From Heliocybe sulcata (taxonomy: Eukaryota > Basidiomycota > Agaricomycetes > Gloeophyllales > Gloeophyllaceae), in NCBI GenBank assembly GCA_004369045.1, contig ML213512.1:1049510-1113509 (forward strand): a DNA stretch of 64,000 bases, written 5' to 3'. A program made the translations under genes and the position numbers. The notes below the pieces were generated by a model. That model was not told the origin of the DNA. It did not search any database and saw nothing but the letters and a program-made list of their open reading frames with translations. Every line of letters starts with the position of its first letter. Position 1 is the stretch's first letter. Shown here one piece after another: positions 1-10,451 of this stretch.

Positions 1-2
1 GG

Positions 3-161
3 ATAGTGGTCAAGAACATGGAGATGCCACCGGACATTCGTTCCAATGAGCTGGATTTGTCGTCTATTGTGTTCGATGATTGTCGAGGAGTCGTGTATGC
101 GCGTCCGGGGCTTAAAGCTCTTCCGGAGTATGGCCAATTAATTGCCATACCCTACGCCTAA
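3..161 (+). CDS. C-terminal fragment of an unidentified protein
   Basis: An open frame enters from the left edge and ends at a TAA at 159-161, giving 52 residues. The fragment reads as ordinary coding sequence, with a mix of hydrophobic and acidic residues and ending in ALPEYGQLIAIPYA. The style resembles the end of the F-box/WD-type proteins common in mushroom genomes, but that is only an impression. The rest of the gene lies outside the window, so no function is assigned. Confidence 0.45.
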   Translation: MVVKNMEMPPDIRSNELDLSSIVFDDCRGVVYARPGLKALPEYGQLIAIPYA

Positions 162-630
162 CAGCATGGAACGAAGAGTACTTTACAGGTGATCGACGGG
201 TGCAGGCTTTGGAGCGCAAACTAGTCCCGACTGACTCGAGAAGGAAGTACGTCCATGGGCTGAGATACCGGTAATACTATGGCAAAATGACAGTGCGAGG
301 GGCATTGATACAACACGTACACTTCCTCACGGCACCTTGCAATCTTCGTAATACCTGCGCAGTGCTCATCACTTCATCCGCCTGCCCGTCTGCAATAAAG
401 CTGCGCAGGTCATGTATGCTTCGTAAATATGCCGGTCGGCGCCGGGTCAATCTCCACCTTCCTCTGAGAGCCGTCAGAGTGGAAGCACCGCATGCGGACG
501 CGGTAGAGTGGTGTGCTCGAGGCCAATCTCTCACAAGAAGACCCACTCAGTTTCATTATACGGTGGTACACTATGAGAAGGTATTACAGTAGGAGAGACA
601 ATACAACTACCATCACAGCTTGCTCCAAAT
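162..630. other. Intergenic, no gene seen
   Basis: This stretch lies between the 3' ends of the fragment at the left edge and the SnoaL-like gene, so it should hold two terminators. Open frames of 90-100 codons exist on both strands at 277-592, but they overlap each other antisense and show no recognisable motif. I see no gene. Confidence 0.4.
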
Positions 631-1582
631 TCATTCCTTCTCGAACGCCTTGCCATCCTTGTACGTAGTCGCGTCATTGCCGCCGGCATGCCTGTCCCCT
701 TCAAACATCTTCACCTCTGGCATCGACATCCAGTCCGAGACATGGTCCGCCTGTCACACCGTAGCATCAACAACGTGAGTCGTTTCCGACGAAGCACAGA
801 AAGAGTTACTTGCCTGCCACTGTTTGAACCAGAACCCGATGCCCTTGTGGCTGTAGTCCTTTTCGTTGGCCTGGTCCTTGTGATATTTGACCTGCGAGAC
901 GCGCATACACCCATGGTCAATATCGTTACAATCTATCACATGTTCGCTCGCGAACCTTGATGAAATCCGAGTCCTTTGTATCCGGGTCCAGGGACAAAGA
1001 GACCAACGCGTTAATTGTAACCGACTTCGTCAGAGGGGGCAGGAAAGTCCAGGTCTAAAGACATAGCGGATTTGAGACGTAAGCGCAGAGGGCCAGCAAT
1101 AGAGTGCACCTGTTCGTTCTTGAACTGGATGAGTCCCGGGTCGTTACGAGTAATTTCGTAGCCTTCGTTCTTCGAAGCCTTGAACAGCTTCGGAAGGCCG
1201 AACCACTGACCAGCCTAAATGTGCACTCAGTACATGCGCCTTGGCAACTGGAGCTTGGACGTACCATCTTGTACCGGTTGTTGGCATAGACAAACTGGTC
1301 ATCATACACGCAGTCGGGCGCTACACGAGAATCTCGTCTCATCTCCTTGCGTTACTCACAACATAGCTTGCACTCACTGTACCTCTTCACCCTCTCCACA
1401 GTGGGCTGCATGCTATACAGCGCAATAATGTCGTCAATCAGCCGCTGCCTGTTGGGAGGCAGAGCGATCGACTTTGAGGGGTCTGGCTTCCAGTCGTCGT
1501 TGCTGGACACGTTGCGCACTTCGAACGCCTTGCCGGGCAAGGACGAGTCCGTCGGCAAGTTGTGATCGGTCTTGGTAGACAT
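631..1582 (-). CDS. SnoaL/NTF2-like domain protein
   Basis: Six exons on the minus strand join in frame (1378-1582, 1265-1320, 1110-1214, 956-1054, 814-891, 631-750) into a 220-residue protein starting MSTKTDHNLP and ending KAFEKE. The size, the early helix around NRQRLIDDIIALYSM and the following mixed strand pattern with YDDQFVYANNRYKM fit the SnoaL/NTF2-like alpha+beta fold, a small ligand-binding or cyclase-like scaffold of unknown substrate in fungi. This assignment is an inference from pattern. The last intron (751-813) has a GC donor, GCAAGT, instead of GT; no nearby GT donor keeps the frame. An in-frame ATG at 1666 would add 28 residues; I prefer 1582 because the protein then begins with a typical acidic and polar leader. 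Confidence 0.7.
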
Positions 1583-2614
1583 GTTACGGATGGCAAAGGG
1601 GAGAGTCCTGCTGGATGTAATGCGGGGTAAGACTAGTGCTGTATGGTGGGGAATCGAAAGGAACATGCGTTGGGGGCATTATATTGTCGTCCGGGGGGTT
1701 ATATACCTGCGAGCTGTGACGTTGTGAAGAGATCTGTCGCTTGCGTCATCCTGAGGAAACCAGAGATTCTAGTGTACTCGGTGCCAAAGTGTCCAGATGA
1801 AGTGGTAGAATGGCTTCTCGATCGCGTCATATTCGGGGCGCGATCGGACAGCACGTGCGGGTCAAGCTCTGCCACGTGATGTGGCCCTTTGACGCGGCCG
1901 AACGAGGACCAGTAAAGCACCCGGTATTTGACCCAAAGCCCTGGTCAACACATCATGAAATCACTTGCATGGGGAGATAGTGGAAAAGTGAGGGCATATA
2001 TGTAGCGTCTCTTGTTTATATGCTTGAGCAAGATTGAACTGCGGAGAGAAACGGGTATCGACTCTTCAACATCTCATCACAGACGCCCACAGTACTAATT
2101 GTAATACTCAGAACAAAAAACCTGGCACCAGGAGCGTGGCCCTATGTTTGCAAGGAGAGACAAGAAATGACGCAGCTACTTACGACAGCCTGAATGAGGC
2201 TTATAAGAAGGAACGGGGGAGGCAGAATGAATAGCGCCTCGCTCAAGCCACAACTATCGTGACTAACGAGAAAGAGTTAAAGCATGTTAACAGAAAAGAA
2301 AATATAACTGGAGATGATATAGCTAGGTAAGTGTGCTAGCATTTAAAGTCCGGACCGGTTTTGTAGGAAGGGGGTGAACTTGAAGCTTGATCATCGTGCT
2401 TGTCGCGCTCGGTCAAGTAATAGAGCAGCTGATAGTCAACTGGAGCTGGTCCAGTAAATATTAATATTACGGATTTGTTAGCATGTACGCGGTCGGCGGG
2501 CCACGTGCACAACATCCTCGGCCACGTGACGGGAATCGCGAAATCGAAGCGCAGAGTCGGAGCGCTGTTCTCATCAGACTTGGGTGCTTAGCGCTATCCA
2601 TCCAGCAAGTAAAC
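1583..2614. other. Divergent intergenic region
   Basis: This 1 kb separates two genes that point away from each other, the SnoaL-like gene and the NAD kinase gene, so it should contain both promoters. I see no convincing TATA box close to either start. A 66-codon open frame at 2034-2234 has no recognisable features. Nothing else is supported. Confidence 0.35.
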
Positions 2615-4793
2615 ATGCCTCTTCCCCGCCATCGCTCACTCATCCTCCGAGCATTCCCGGCGACCAGCTCTTCTCTCCGTTTCTCCCGACTGCACTCCAG
2701 CCCATGTCCGCGCTCGCGCCCGTTCTCAACAACACCTCGCCGCCATGACTCCAGCCGCGGAAACACCCTCTGCGTCCCCGACCCCTCGCCGTCCCTCCCG
2801 CCAGCGTACGTCTCCTCCTCTATCACTGCCTTCTCCGCCATAACCAAAGAGCAGAGGCACCCCGGACCCGCTGCACACGCCCTCCCGCCCGCTCGAGTCC
2901 ATCCTCATCGTCAACAAGCTACGCACGCAGCCCGTCATCGAGGCCATCCACATGTTTCTGAACCACTTGAAGACACACCACCCGGGGACGAAGATATACG
3001 CGGAGGACAGGCCGGATATTCCGCCCGGCGTGGAGGCGTGGAAGCCCGGTGCGTCCTGCGCTCTCTCATTGTGTCGTGGCTCGCTTATGATTTGTAGGCC
3101 CAAACTCGCCGCCGATCTCGCTCATCATCACCCTCGGCGGCGACGGCACCATCCTCCACGCATCCTCCCTCTTTCGCTCCGGCGCCGTCCCGCCCGTCCT
3201 TTCCTTCAGCATGGGCACCCTTGGCTTCCTGCTGCCCTTCCGTGAGTCGTCAGTCTTTCCACCCCCATTTCCTCGTCCTTTCTCCTACGCCCACGCCCAA
3301 GCTGCCCTTACTAACCCTCACAGATATTGACGACTTTGCGCACGCCCTCTCCGCCGTGACGACCGGCTCCGCGACCGTCCTCTACCGCATGCGTCTCTCC
3401 TGCGAGTTCAAACACCACCAAAATCCTAAAAATGAGGAGGAACAACGTGCGTGTGCATGTATTTTATTCTATCTGTGCTACGCTGACTGAGTGATCCTGT
3501 CCGTCTCGCGCTGTGTTTCTCATGGTGTCCCGTGCTGTCCTTCCCATCTCGCTGCACTGCCCACTCTTGTCTTCTTTCTCTGCGCTACCTCGTCCCGCAC
3601 GGACTCCCTTATGGTCGTCTGTGGTTTTCTCGTCGCTCCCCTGGGTTTTCTGGGCTGCTCTGATTCTTCAATTCTTTCCACGCTTCCTTGCTTTCGTGCT
3701 TCCGCGCCCCTACTTCCTCGCTCCCGTACTCACTTCTCTCCGAACTGTCTCCTTTCCGCGCTTATATCTCCATCTGTCCTGTTTCTCCTTCATCCTTCTG
3801 CAACCCATGTTGGTTTTGTGTCGGTTGGGATGTACTGGCTTATACGCGCCTAACGTATCGGCGTCCTGCTCTCTCTCGCACCCCCACATTCTCTTCACCC
3901 TCCCTCCCCACGCACAGACGCCCCCTGGCAAGTCATGAACGAAGTCTCGCTGCACCGCGGGCAGTCGCCGCATCTCAACACTGTCGACCTGTTCGTGGAC
4001 GGGCAGCACCTGACCGAGGCGGTGGTGAGTAGCTATATGCGTTCTGCACAGGTGAGATGGCTGACTGATTACCCTTCCCTTTTCCTTTTCCTTTTCCTTT
4101 TCCTTTTCCTTTTCCTTTTCCTTCTCCCTCACTTGCCTCTCCCTCTTCCTCTTCCTTCTTCTCCGGATTTTCACTCTATCCCCTCTCTATGTAGTCCGAC
4201 GGCCTCATCCTCTCGACGCCCACGGGCTCCACCGCGTACTCGCTCTCCGCAGGCGGGCCAATCGTACACCCCTCTCTCTCCGCACTGGTCCTCACCCCAA
4301 TATGTCCGCGAAGTCTGAGCTTTAGACCAGTAGTCTTCCCCGGGGGCCGCGTCGTGGAGATGAAGGTGCGTGCGTTCTCTTTTATATCTGGCTGGGGAGG
4401 AGGTGGGGAATTGACGGCATATTACGCAGGTCTCGGCACACTCGCGCGCGCCGGCACATGTGTCGATGGACGGGCAGGTGGCGAGGGTGCTGTTACCCGG
4501 GGAGGCGGTCGTGGTGAGGGCGAGCGAGTACCCGATTCCGTGTATTAATCGGAGCAGTCTTGCGAGGGAGGGGGCGCAGGTGAGGTTTCTGCCTTAATTT
4601 ATTTTTCTGGCTGTGGTCATGTATCTCTCCTGGTGTTGAACTTTGAGGGAGGCATGTGCTGATTGGATTGGGTTTGTAGGAGGGCGAGGGCGCGCCGCCG
4701 GGGAAAGAAGACGATTGGGTGCGGGATATTAATAATTTGTTGCAGTATAATGCGACGTTTAGGAGTAAGGCGTTGTTGAGGCATGATAGGTAG
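2615..4793 (+). CDS. NAD(H) kinase, mitochondrial type (POS5-like)
   Basis: Eight exons (2615-2805, 2855-3048, 3098-3241, 3324-3446, 3918-4024, 4195-4365, 4430-4579, 4680-4793) join in frame into 397 residues. The enzyme phosphorylates NAD(H) to NADP(H). The family signatures are all visible: GGDGT at residues 142-146, the NE pair of VMNEVSLHR near 225, and [15 protein letters not shown] at 261-275. The first about 50 residues are rich in Arg, Ser and Pro with almost no acidic residues and include RPFSTTPRR, which looks like a mitochondrial import signal, so I place the protein in the matrix like yeast Pos5. The start at 2615 is chosen because its frame gives the phase needed by exon 2; the ATG at 2745 does not. 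Intron 4 is unusually long (471 bases) and pyrimidine-rich, and intron 5 carries a hexamer repeat. Confidence 0.93.
4078..4123 (+). repeat. TTTTCC hexamer microsatellite
   Basis: About seven consecutive copies of TTTTCC lie inside intron 5 of the NAD kinase gene, upstream of its acceptor at 4194. The run extends the polypyrimidine tract of the intron and is likely to vary in length between strains. Confidence 0.9.
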
Positions 4794-7614
4794 TTGTGGA
4801 GGGGAGGTGTGGGAGGGGGGGTGTAGGCGGAGGTGAGATTGGAATGTGTATTTGTGGTTTGGGAAGATGCGTGAGTGGGACTTGTGTGTTTGGTGAGGAG
4901 AGTGGGACGGTAGGTGTGCGGGCTTGGCGGGCTGGAAAGGAATGTCTTTGGTTGCTGATTGGGGGTTGGTGAGGTGGTTGGATGGTCTTGCGCTGATTTG
5001 GGAGCTCGCGTGGGGTGCGATTGGGCAAGGTGTAAGGGCGGCCAGGTCGTTGTCTTGTGGGCGTGAGGAAGCCGTCTGTCTGGCATTTGCGGCAGCTCTT
5101 GCGTTAACGGATTGGTAGTTGAGCGGAGATGGGGTTGTTGGCGGCCTGTTTCAGGGTTTATTCTATACTGAAGGAAGCTGGTCTCGGGCTGGGTTGGTGG
5201 TTGCGCCCATGTCTGCACGTTCTCTGCCGGGATGCATTGAGACGTCCCGCTGGGGAGTGCAGTCTTTGGGAGTTTGGGGTGTAGCCGACATGTCATGAAT
5301 GTAGATGTTAGTGGCTAGTCGACAGAACTGCATCTGTCCCGGATAACAGGTGCTGGAGACTTTGCGGTGCGCGATGTTGGCTCTTGTAAACATCGGACGG
5401 CCTGAAGATATTCCTGAGTTCTGCGTTTTTGATCAGTAGGCGGGGGACTCACTGTTGTTCTTCGTAAAGATATTCTTTAAGCCGGGAGCGTACGCTATAT
5501 AGCGCATATATTCCGTCTTCGCCCCGAGGTCGTCAACATTCTGGCTGAAGATTGTTCACGCGCATCCTCGTTGATGCAGCTCAGGGATCCACCTGGGACG
5601 ATGTTGAGCAGGATTCCGGAGACTTCGTTGTAGGCCGGCTACTGCGAGAGGAATTGCGAGCATCGGAATGGTAGTAAGGACCAGTCATGTTCAGTTTTAT
5701 ATTCTACCCAAGCTTCGGATCGCGATGTATAAATTGGTTAGCATGAATCATGGTGTCCTCCCCGCCTTAAGATTGCTTGTCCAAGACGGCGTGAAGCAAC
5801 TTGAAGGCCTAGGGGAAGATTGAGGTTGTGCAGTTGAAGCAGATCCGGAAGGAAGCAAGGCGTGGTAGGTAATTTTCCGATGATCTAACTATAGGATAGG
5901 TGGAATGGGACGGGTGAACGTCGCAGAAAGGCCAGTGACTTCACTTGGGACGAGCTAGGTCCAGATCAGACGTCCGCAGAAGTAGAGCGGGATTTGAGCG
6001 TTCGGAATGATCAGAGGCTGCATATAAGTTTGGTATAGACTCACGAGTAGGACGCGAACGACGAAAATATGCCCGAGCATCTGAGCCGAGTCCTGATTGG
6101 CAAGTAAGGTAGAGGCAGAATAAGGCACTCTGGTAAGTTTGCGTAGAATATAGAGCTTATTGTGAACGGACTGACCAATGCATGCGTATAATTACTCTAG
6201 GGGATTTTTAGACGAGGACATGTACATCTGTGTCCGATAGAGTAGCGCTTCTGGTTCCACGTCTGATGGCTGCAGCTTCGTTCCCGCTTCCACCATCCTC
6301 CTGATCGCTTCTACGTAGAACACCAGCCGGCTCCGCAAAACTGTTCCTGCTTCTTAAAATGTGCTGGACTTGGATCGGCACAAGAGACGGGAATTTGACA
6401 AAGATGGTCCATAAATACAGATGATCCGCGAGATGGTCAGGCTGCATAGATTCGTCAGAACGCGGCTGCCGCATTGCAAACACACCTTACAATCAAAGTT
6501 TTCCCTCTATCTGCAGCTGGCCAGTGCACACTTCGAAGAGTGTCGGCGTGGGCGCTGTCCTGCAGGACATCGCTTTTCGGACTCGCTTTTTGTGGGTGGA
6601 GGTCAACGTTATGACTGGGACTGAGTTCCGTCATTTGCTAGTGCTTCAGATGGTCCAGAGGTGAGTTCTGCCGTCTGACTGATCTATAGAGGATCGCATG
6701 AGTGTATTCATCGGAACCAAAGAGTCCTCGAGGCCAGTGATTGGTGCAAGATGCCGGCTCCGGCTCGAGCACGGGCCGCAACCCGCGGCTTTCTTCCATT
6801 CAACTCTCCTGCTGCTATTATGTACGACCTTTCAGTCGGGGACTGTCAAAGCCAATACGCAGAAGGACAGTCCAAGGCTCACAAACCCCATTAGCGAGAT
6901 CATCTAGTCAGTCCCATTGCCCACTTGACCTCGCTCATTGTCGCGCATGACGCGAAGAGGCCGTAAGCAATGGACACATGACCTAGTTTAGCGGATACGC
7001 GACGAGCGCCCTCATGAGGAGGGAACAATGTCTCGAATCATCCTGAAGCCGAGTCCGCAGAGGACCAGGTATCGTCAGACAGACGAGGTACATTATCGCC
7101 TCGAGGACTAGTACTTCCACGCCATCGAACCGTGTCCCAACTTCTACATAGGCTTCCTGGAGCTTCATCGTATCAGAAGCGCCAACCGGTCGTCCTCCGA
7201 GCTCCGTTATCCACCCAGCTATGGTGCGACTTGACTTTGGTGAGGATTCTGTGCTATGTTTAATCTCACCTTGAAGTTTGTGCCGTTGACCTCTATCTCA
7301 CCACACAGGATGAATAAGAGAGGAACGGATGTACAATCAGCAAAAGACCATCTAACTATGGACCGGAAGATACACGCCAACGAGACCATTCACATAAACG
7401 TGATGTCTCGTTGGCAGCGCGTCCCGGAATCTTGCTTCTTTCAGGAGACTGCGACGGCTCTCCGTTGGCCGTCATGCATCTTAAGATCTGAAGTAAGCTA
7501 GGCGCCTGTGTACTGTGGGGTAAGCGAGCTTCTTTCCTATACTTGGCGGCGGTCCCTGTCACGAGGCCGCGGTGTGTAGGAGAACGTTGGAGGTCTATCG
7601 TCACTCCGCGCGAG
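4794..7614. other. Gene-poor region of 2.8 kb
   Basis: No gene can be supported here. The first 600 bases are strongly G-rich on the + strand and carry long antisense open frames (for example 4493-5296 on the minus strand) that are low-complexity proline and threonine runs, not proteins. Between about 5420 and 7170 the minus strand shows short patches that look coding-like, but I could not join them by splice sites or match them to a family. They may be remains of a decayed gene. Confidence 0.4.
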
Positions 7615-7620
7615 TATAAA
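7615..7620 (+). promoter_or_regulatory. TATA box of MFS permease 1
   Basis: TATAAA lies 49 bases before the ATG at 7669, within a GC-rich surround. The distance fits a short 5' leader. Confidence 0.5.
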
Positions 7621-7668
7621 TGCGCGCGATGGGTGGAACGCTAACCGTACCCTGTGCCGACTGCTACA

Positions 7669-10264
7669 ATGGCCAACGCTGTCACCCGTCGCCGGAGCGA
7701 CTCGGACGTTTCCGAGCCTTCCACGCCCATCAGCAAACCGGAGGACTCGCAGATCGAGGTTGTCGACACCGATGCGCGCTTGGCAGCCAAGGACGCTCCA
7801 GTGAGGGACGACGATGGCCGGCTGTTGAGTGACGAGGAAAGAAAGGCGGCGGAGGCGAGGATCAAGCGGATGCTGGATATGAGGCTGATGCCCATGACCA
7901 TCCTCATCTTCTTGATGAATTATATTGATGCATGTATTCCCCCTTGAACGGAGTCTGGTCTTGGTGCTAAGAGTTTGCACTACAGCGTACTGCAGTCACT
8001 TCGGCGCGACTGCAGGGTATGCAGACGGACCTTGGGTTGACAGGTACGCTGCTGTGGTACACTATGGCGTTGATCCCGCTCACCGTGATCGCAGATATTC
8101 AATATGAGACGGTGATAGCGATCCTGTACGCGTCGTACGTGCCTGCCCAGATCCCGTCCAACATGGTATGACGTCCGTCTCTCCGCTGTTTGCCAGAATA
8201 CTAACACGCTCGTAGATAATCAACAAAGTGCCGAGGTGATTTCCGACCAAGTAACCTGCGAGGGCTGCTTCTGACCTACGTATTGAAAAGACCTTCACTG
8301 TACATCGGCATTTGCATCATTCTCTGGGGATTAACGAGTGCTTTGACTGGGGTGAGTGGCCCTAGTTATGCTACCCTGTCCGTAGAAGCTCAGCTTTTAT
8401 ACACAGGTCACTCATAACTTTGCTGGCATTCTCTGCTGTCGTGTCTTCATAGGTCTTCCGGAGGTACGACCTTCTATTAGGTGACGTGACATCCCGCTCA
8501 TATAAGGCAGGCTGCCTTCTATCCCGGATCGATGTATCTCTTGTCGAGGTGGTACACGAGAAAGGTACAGCTCACTCTCATTCAGTGCTAGGATGTGGCT
8601 TATATAGGGCCAGGAACTTTCATTCCGAGGCGCTATCCTGTACGGCGGGCTCTTGATATCCAACGCTTTTGGTAGTGTGAGTGGCCGCCTCTTCCCTGGA
8701 TGCTATCAGTAACATTGTAACAGCTGATCGCCGCTGGTATACTGGAAGGCTTGAACGGTGCTAGAGGAATCGCAGCGTGGAGATGGTAAAGCCGTCCTGT
8801 ACCCATGTGTCGCATACCTGCTCACTCTCCCGCTACAGGTTGTTCTACATCGAAGTACGTGTCCATACAACATATATGCGCTGTATAGCTGACTCGCTCT
8901 AGGGTTCAATCACCATCTGCGTTGGTTTCCTTGCCATGTGAGTCTACGTTCACCATACTGCTTCACGACGCTGAATGCAATTCTACAGGTGGGCTCTGCC
9001 CGACTACGTGAGTGCAACCTTCTGGATAGCCGAGATCCATCATGTTTGATACGCTATCAACAGCCGCACAACACCCGATGGATGACGCCCTCCGAGCGCC
9101 GCCTAGCGCAAGTGCGACTGGCGGAGGACGCGGGCGAGGCCGACGAAGACTCGGCTTCCGAATCGTACGTACCCTCGGATTGTGATGATGATGATGGCTT
9201 TGTGATTTAGTGGGTTTGCAGCGCCTGGCATGGACTGCGCCTTGCGTTGAGGGATCCGAAGGTGTATATCTTGGCTTTGATGACGTGTTCGCAGCTTCTT
9301 GGGCTGAGTTTCGTCAATTTCTTCCCGACGTGGGTGGTCCTATAACCCTACCAGGCCAATCATTAAAGTCATCGCTAGGCTCACGCAGACGCTTGGATTT
9401 AACAATACCATCAGTCTGCTCCTTGCTGCGTATGTTCTACCTTTCTCCTTCTCTCATCGATTGCTCATCGTGCGCTCTGCAGACCTCCCTGGATCCTCGC
9501 TACGATCGTGACTTGCGTGATCGCCTGGAATGCGGGTACGCTTGTCAGCATACGAGAGAGATAACGATATCCTCACCCCTAGTGACGTACAGATCGAACT
9601 GGCGAGCGGTACTTCCATATCAACGCGCCCTGGTGGGGCGTCATTGTAGGCTACATCATCGGTCTCTCTACAATGTCGACTGGAGGTCGGTATGTCTGCA
9701 TGTTCTTGATGGCGAGTGGGTATGCAGGTACGGTGTCCTCACTTGGTTTCTATGACCGTCTTTACTGATCGTTGGTCGCGGAATAGGCTTCGCGTTGACG
9801 CTGGTGTGGGTGTCGAATGCGATACCGCGGCCTCCCGCTAAGCGCTCGGTGGCTATGGGAATCGTGAATGGGTTCGGGAACATGGGGAATCTGTAAGTAC
9901 CTGCTGTTCTTCTCACTGAGTATGCGTTCATGAGCGTGTTGCAGTATCGGCTCGTTTGTCTGGAAGGCGAGTTGGGGGCCTGAGTACCACCCTGCGATGA
10001 TCATCAGTCTTGCGTCTCTTGCATTCGCGTCGTTCTTGGCCTTCAGTACGTCATCTCTACTCTCCCGCGTCAAGGAAGACTGACCGATTGGTGGTGCTAG
10101 TTGTGAGGTGCATGCTTATTAGAGATAACAAGGCGCTCGAGGCGGAGATGATGGAGAAGATGGACGAGGGGGAGAAGGAGCGTATAGCCGACGCGGCGAG
10201 GTTAGAGGGCATCACGTTCGAAGAGGCGCTGGAGAGGAAGAAGGGATTCAGATATTTGTATTGA
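7669..10264 (+). CDS. MFS permease, allantoate/Dal5 family (copy 1)
   Basis: Twenty exons join in frame into 531 residues. The protein is a proton-coupled plasma-membrane carrier of the anion:cation symporter group, whose fungal members carry allantoate, nicotinate, pantothenate or biotin; the substrate here is unknown. After a charged cytosolic N-terminus come MRLMPMTILIFLMNYIDRTA (first helix), SYVPAQIPSNM, HNFAGILCCRVFIGLPEAAF, the Arg-rich central loop RWMTPSERRLAQVRLAEDAG, and a second bundle with FGNMGNLIGSFVWKASWGPEY. It ends KKGFRYLY like its two paralogues. Intron 1 (7930-7985) has a GC donor, GCATGT, where copies 2 and 3 have GT. Apart from exon 1, the exon lengths equal those of copy 3. 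It converges with copy 2, with only 187 bases between the stop codons. Confidence 0.92.
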
Positions 10265-10451
10265 TCGTCAAGTAAACGCGCGACCACGCGTGTCATTGTA
10301 TTTCTAGGTTGAGAGCATTTGTACCATGTACGATCACTGCACCCGCGTGCAATGTATGTTGGTGTATACTAGACCGATCGGCTGACCCTGCTGACGATGG
10401 CTCAGACGTCCCACCGATGGCAACCCGTGCGGATAGAGTGAAGATAGCCAT
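10265..10451. other. Shared 3' region of two convergent MFS genes
   Basis: Only 187 bases separate two convergent stop codons, so both transcripts must end here and their 3' ends probably overlap. Confidence 0.5.

Noticed and set aside
3491-3938. Plus-strand frames of 120-141 codons in the NAD kinase region
   Set aside because: They lie inside a pyrimidine-rich intron and are Ser/Leu/Pro-rich; the intron is required to join conserved NAD kinase blocks.
4493-5296. 267-codon minus-strand open frame
   Set aside because: It runs antisense over the last NAD kinase exons and then through a G-rich stretch; the product is a Pro/Thr/His low-complexity chain with no family match.
6983-7168. Minus-strand frame starting MKLQEAYVEVGTRFDGVEVL, considered as a membrane-receptor fragment
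   Set aside because: The opening resembles the start of some mushroom multi-pass membrane proteins, but no following exon or hydrophobic helices could be found.
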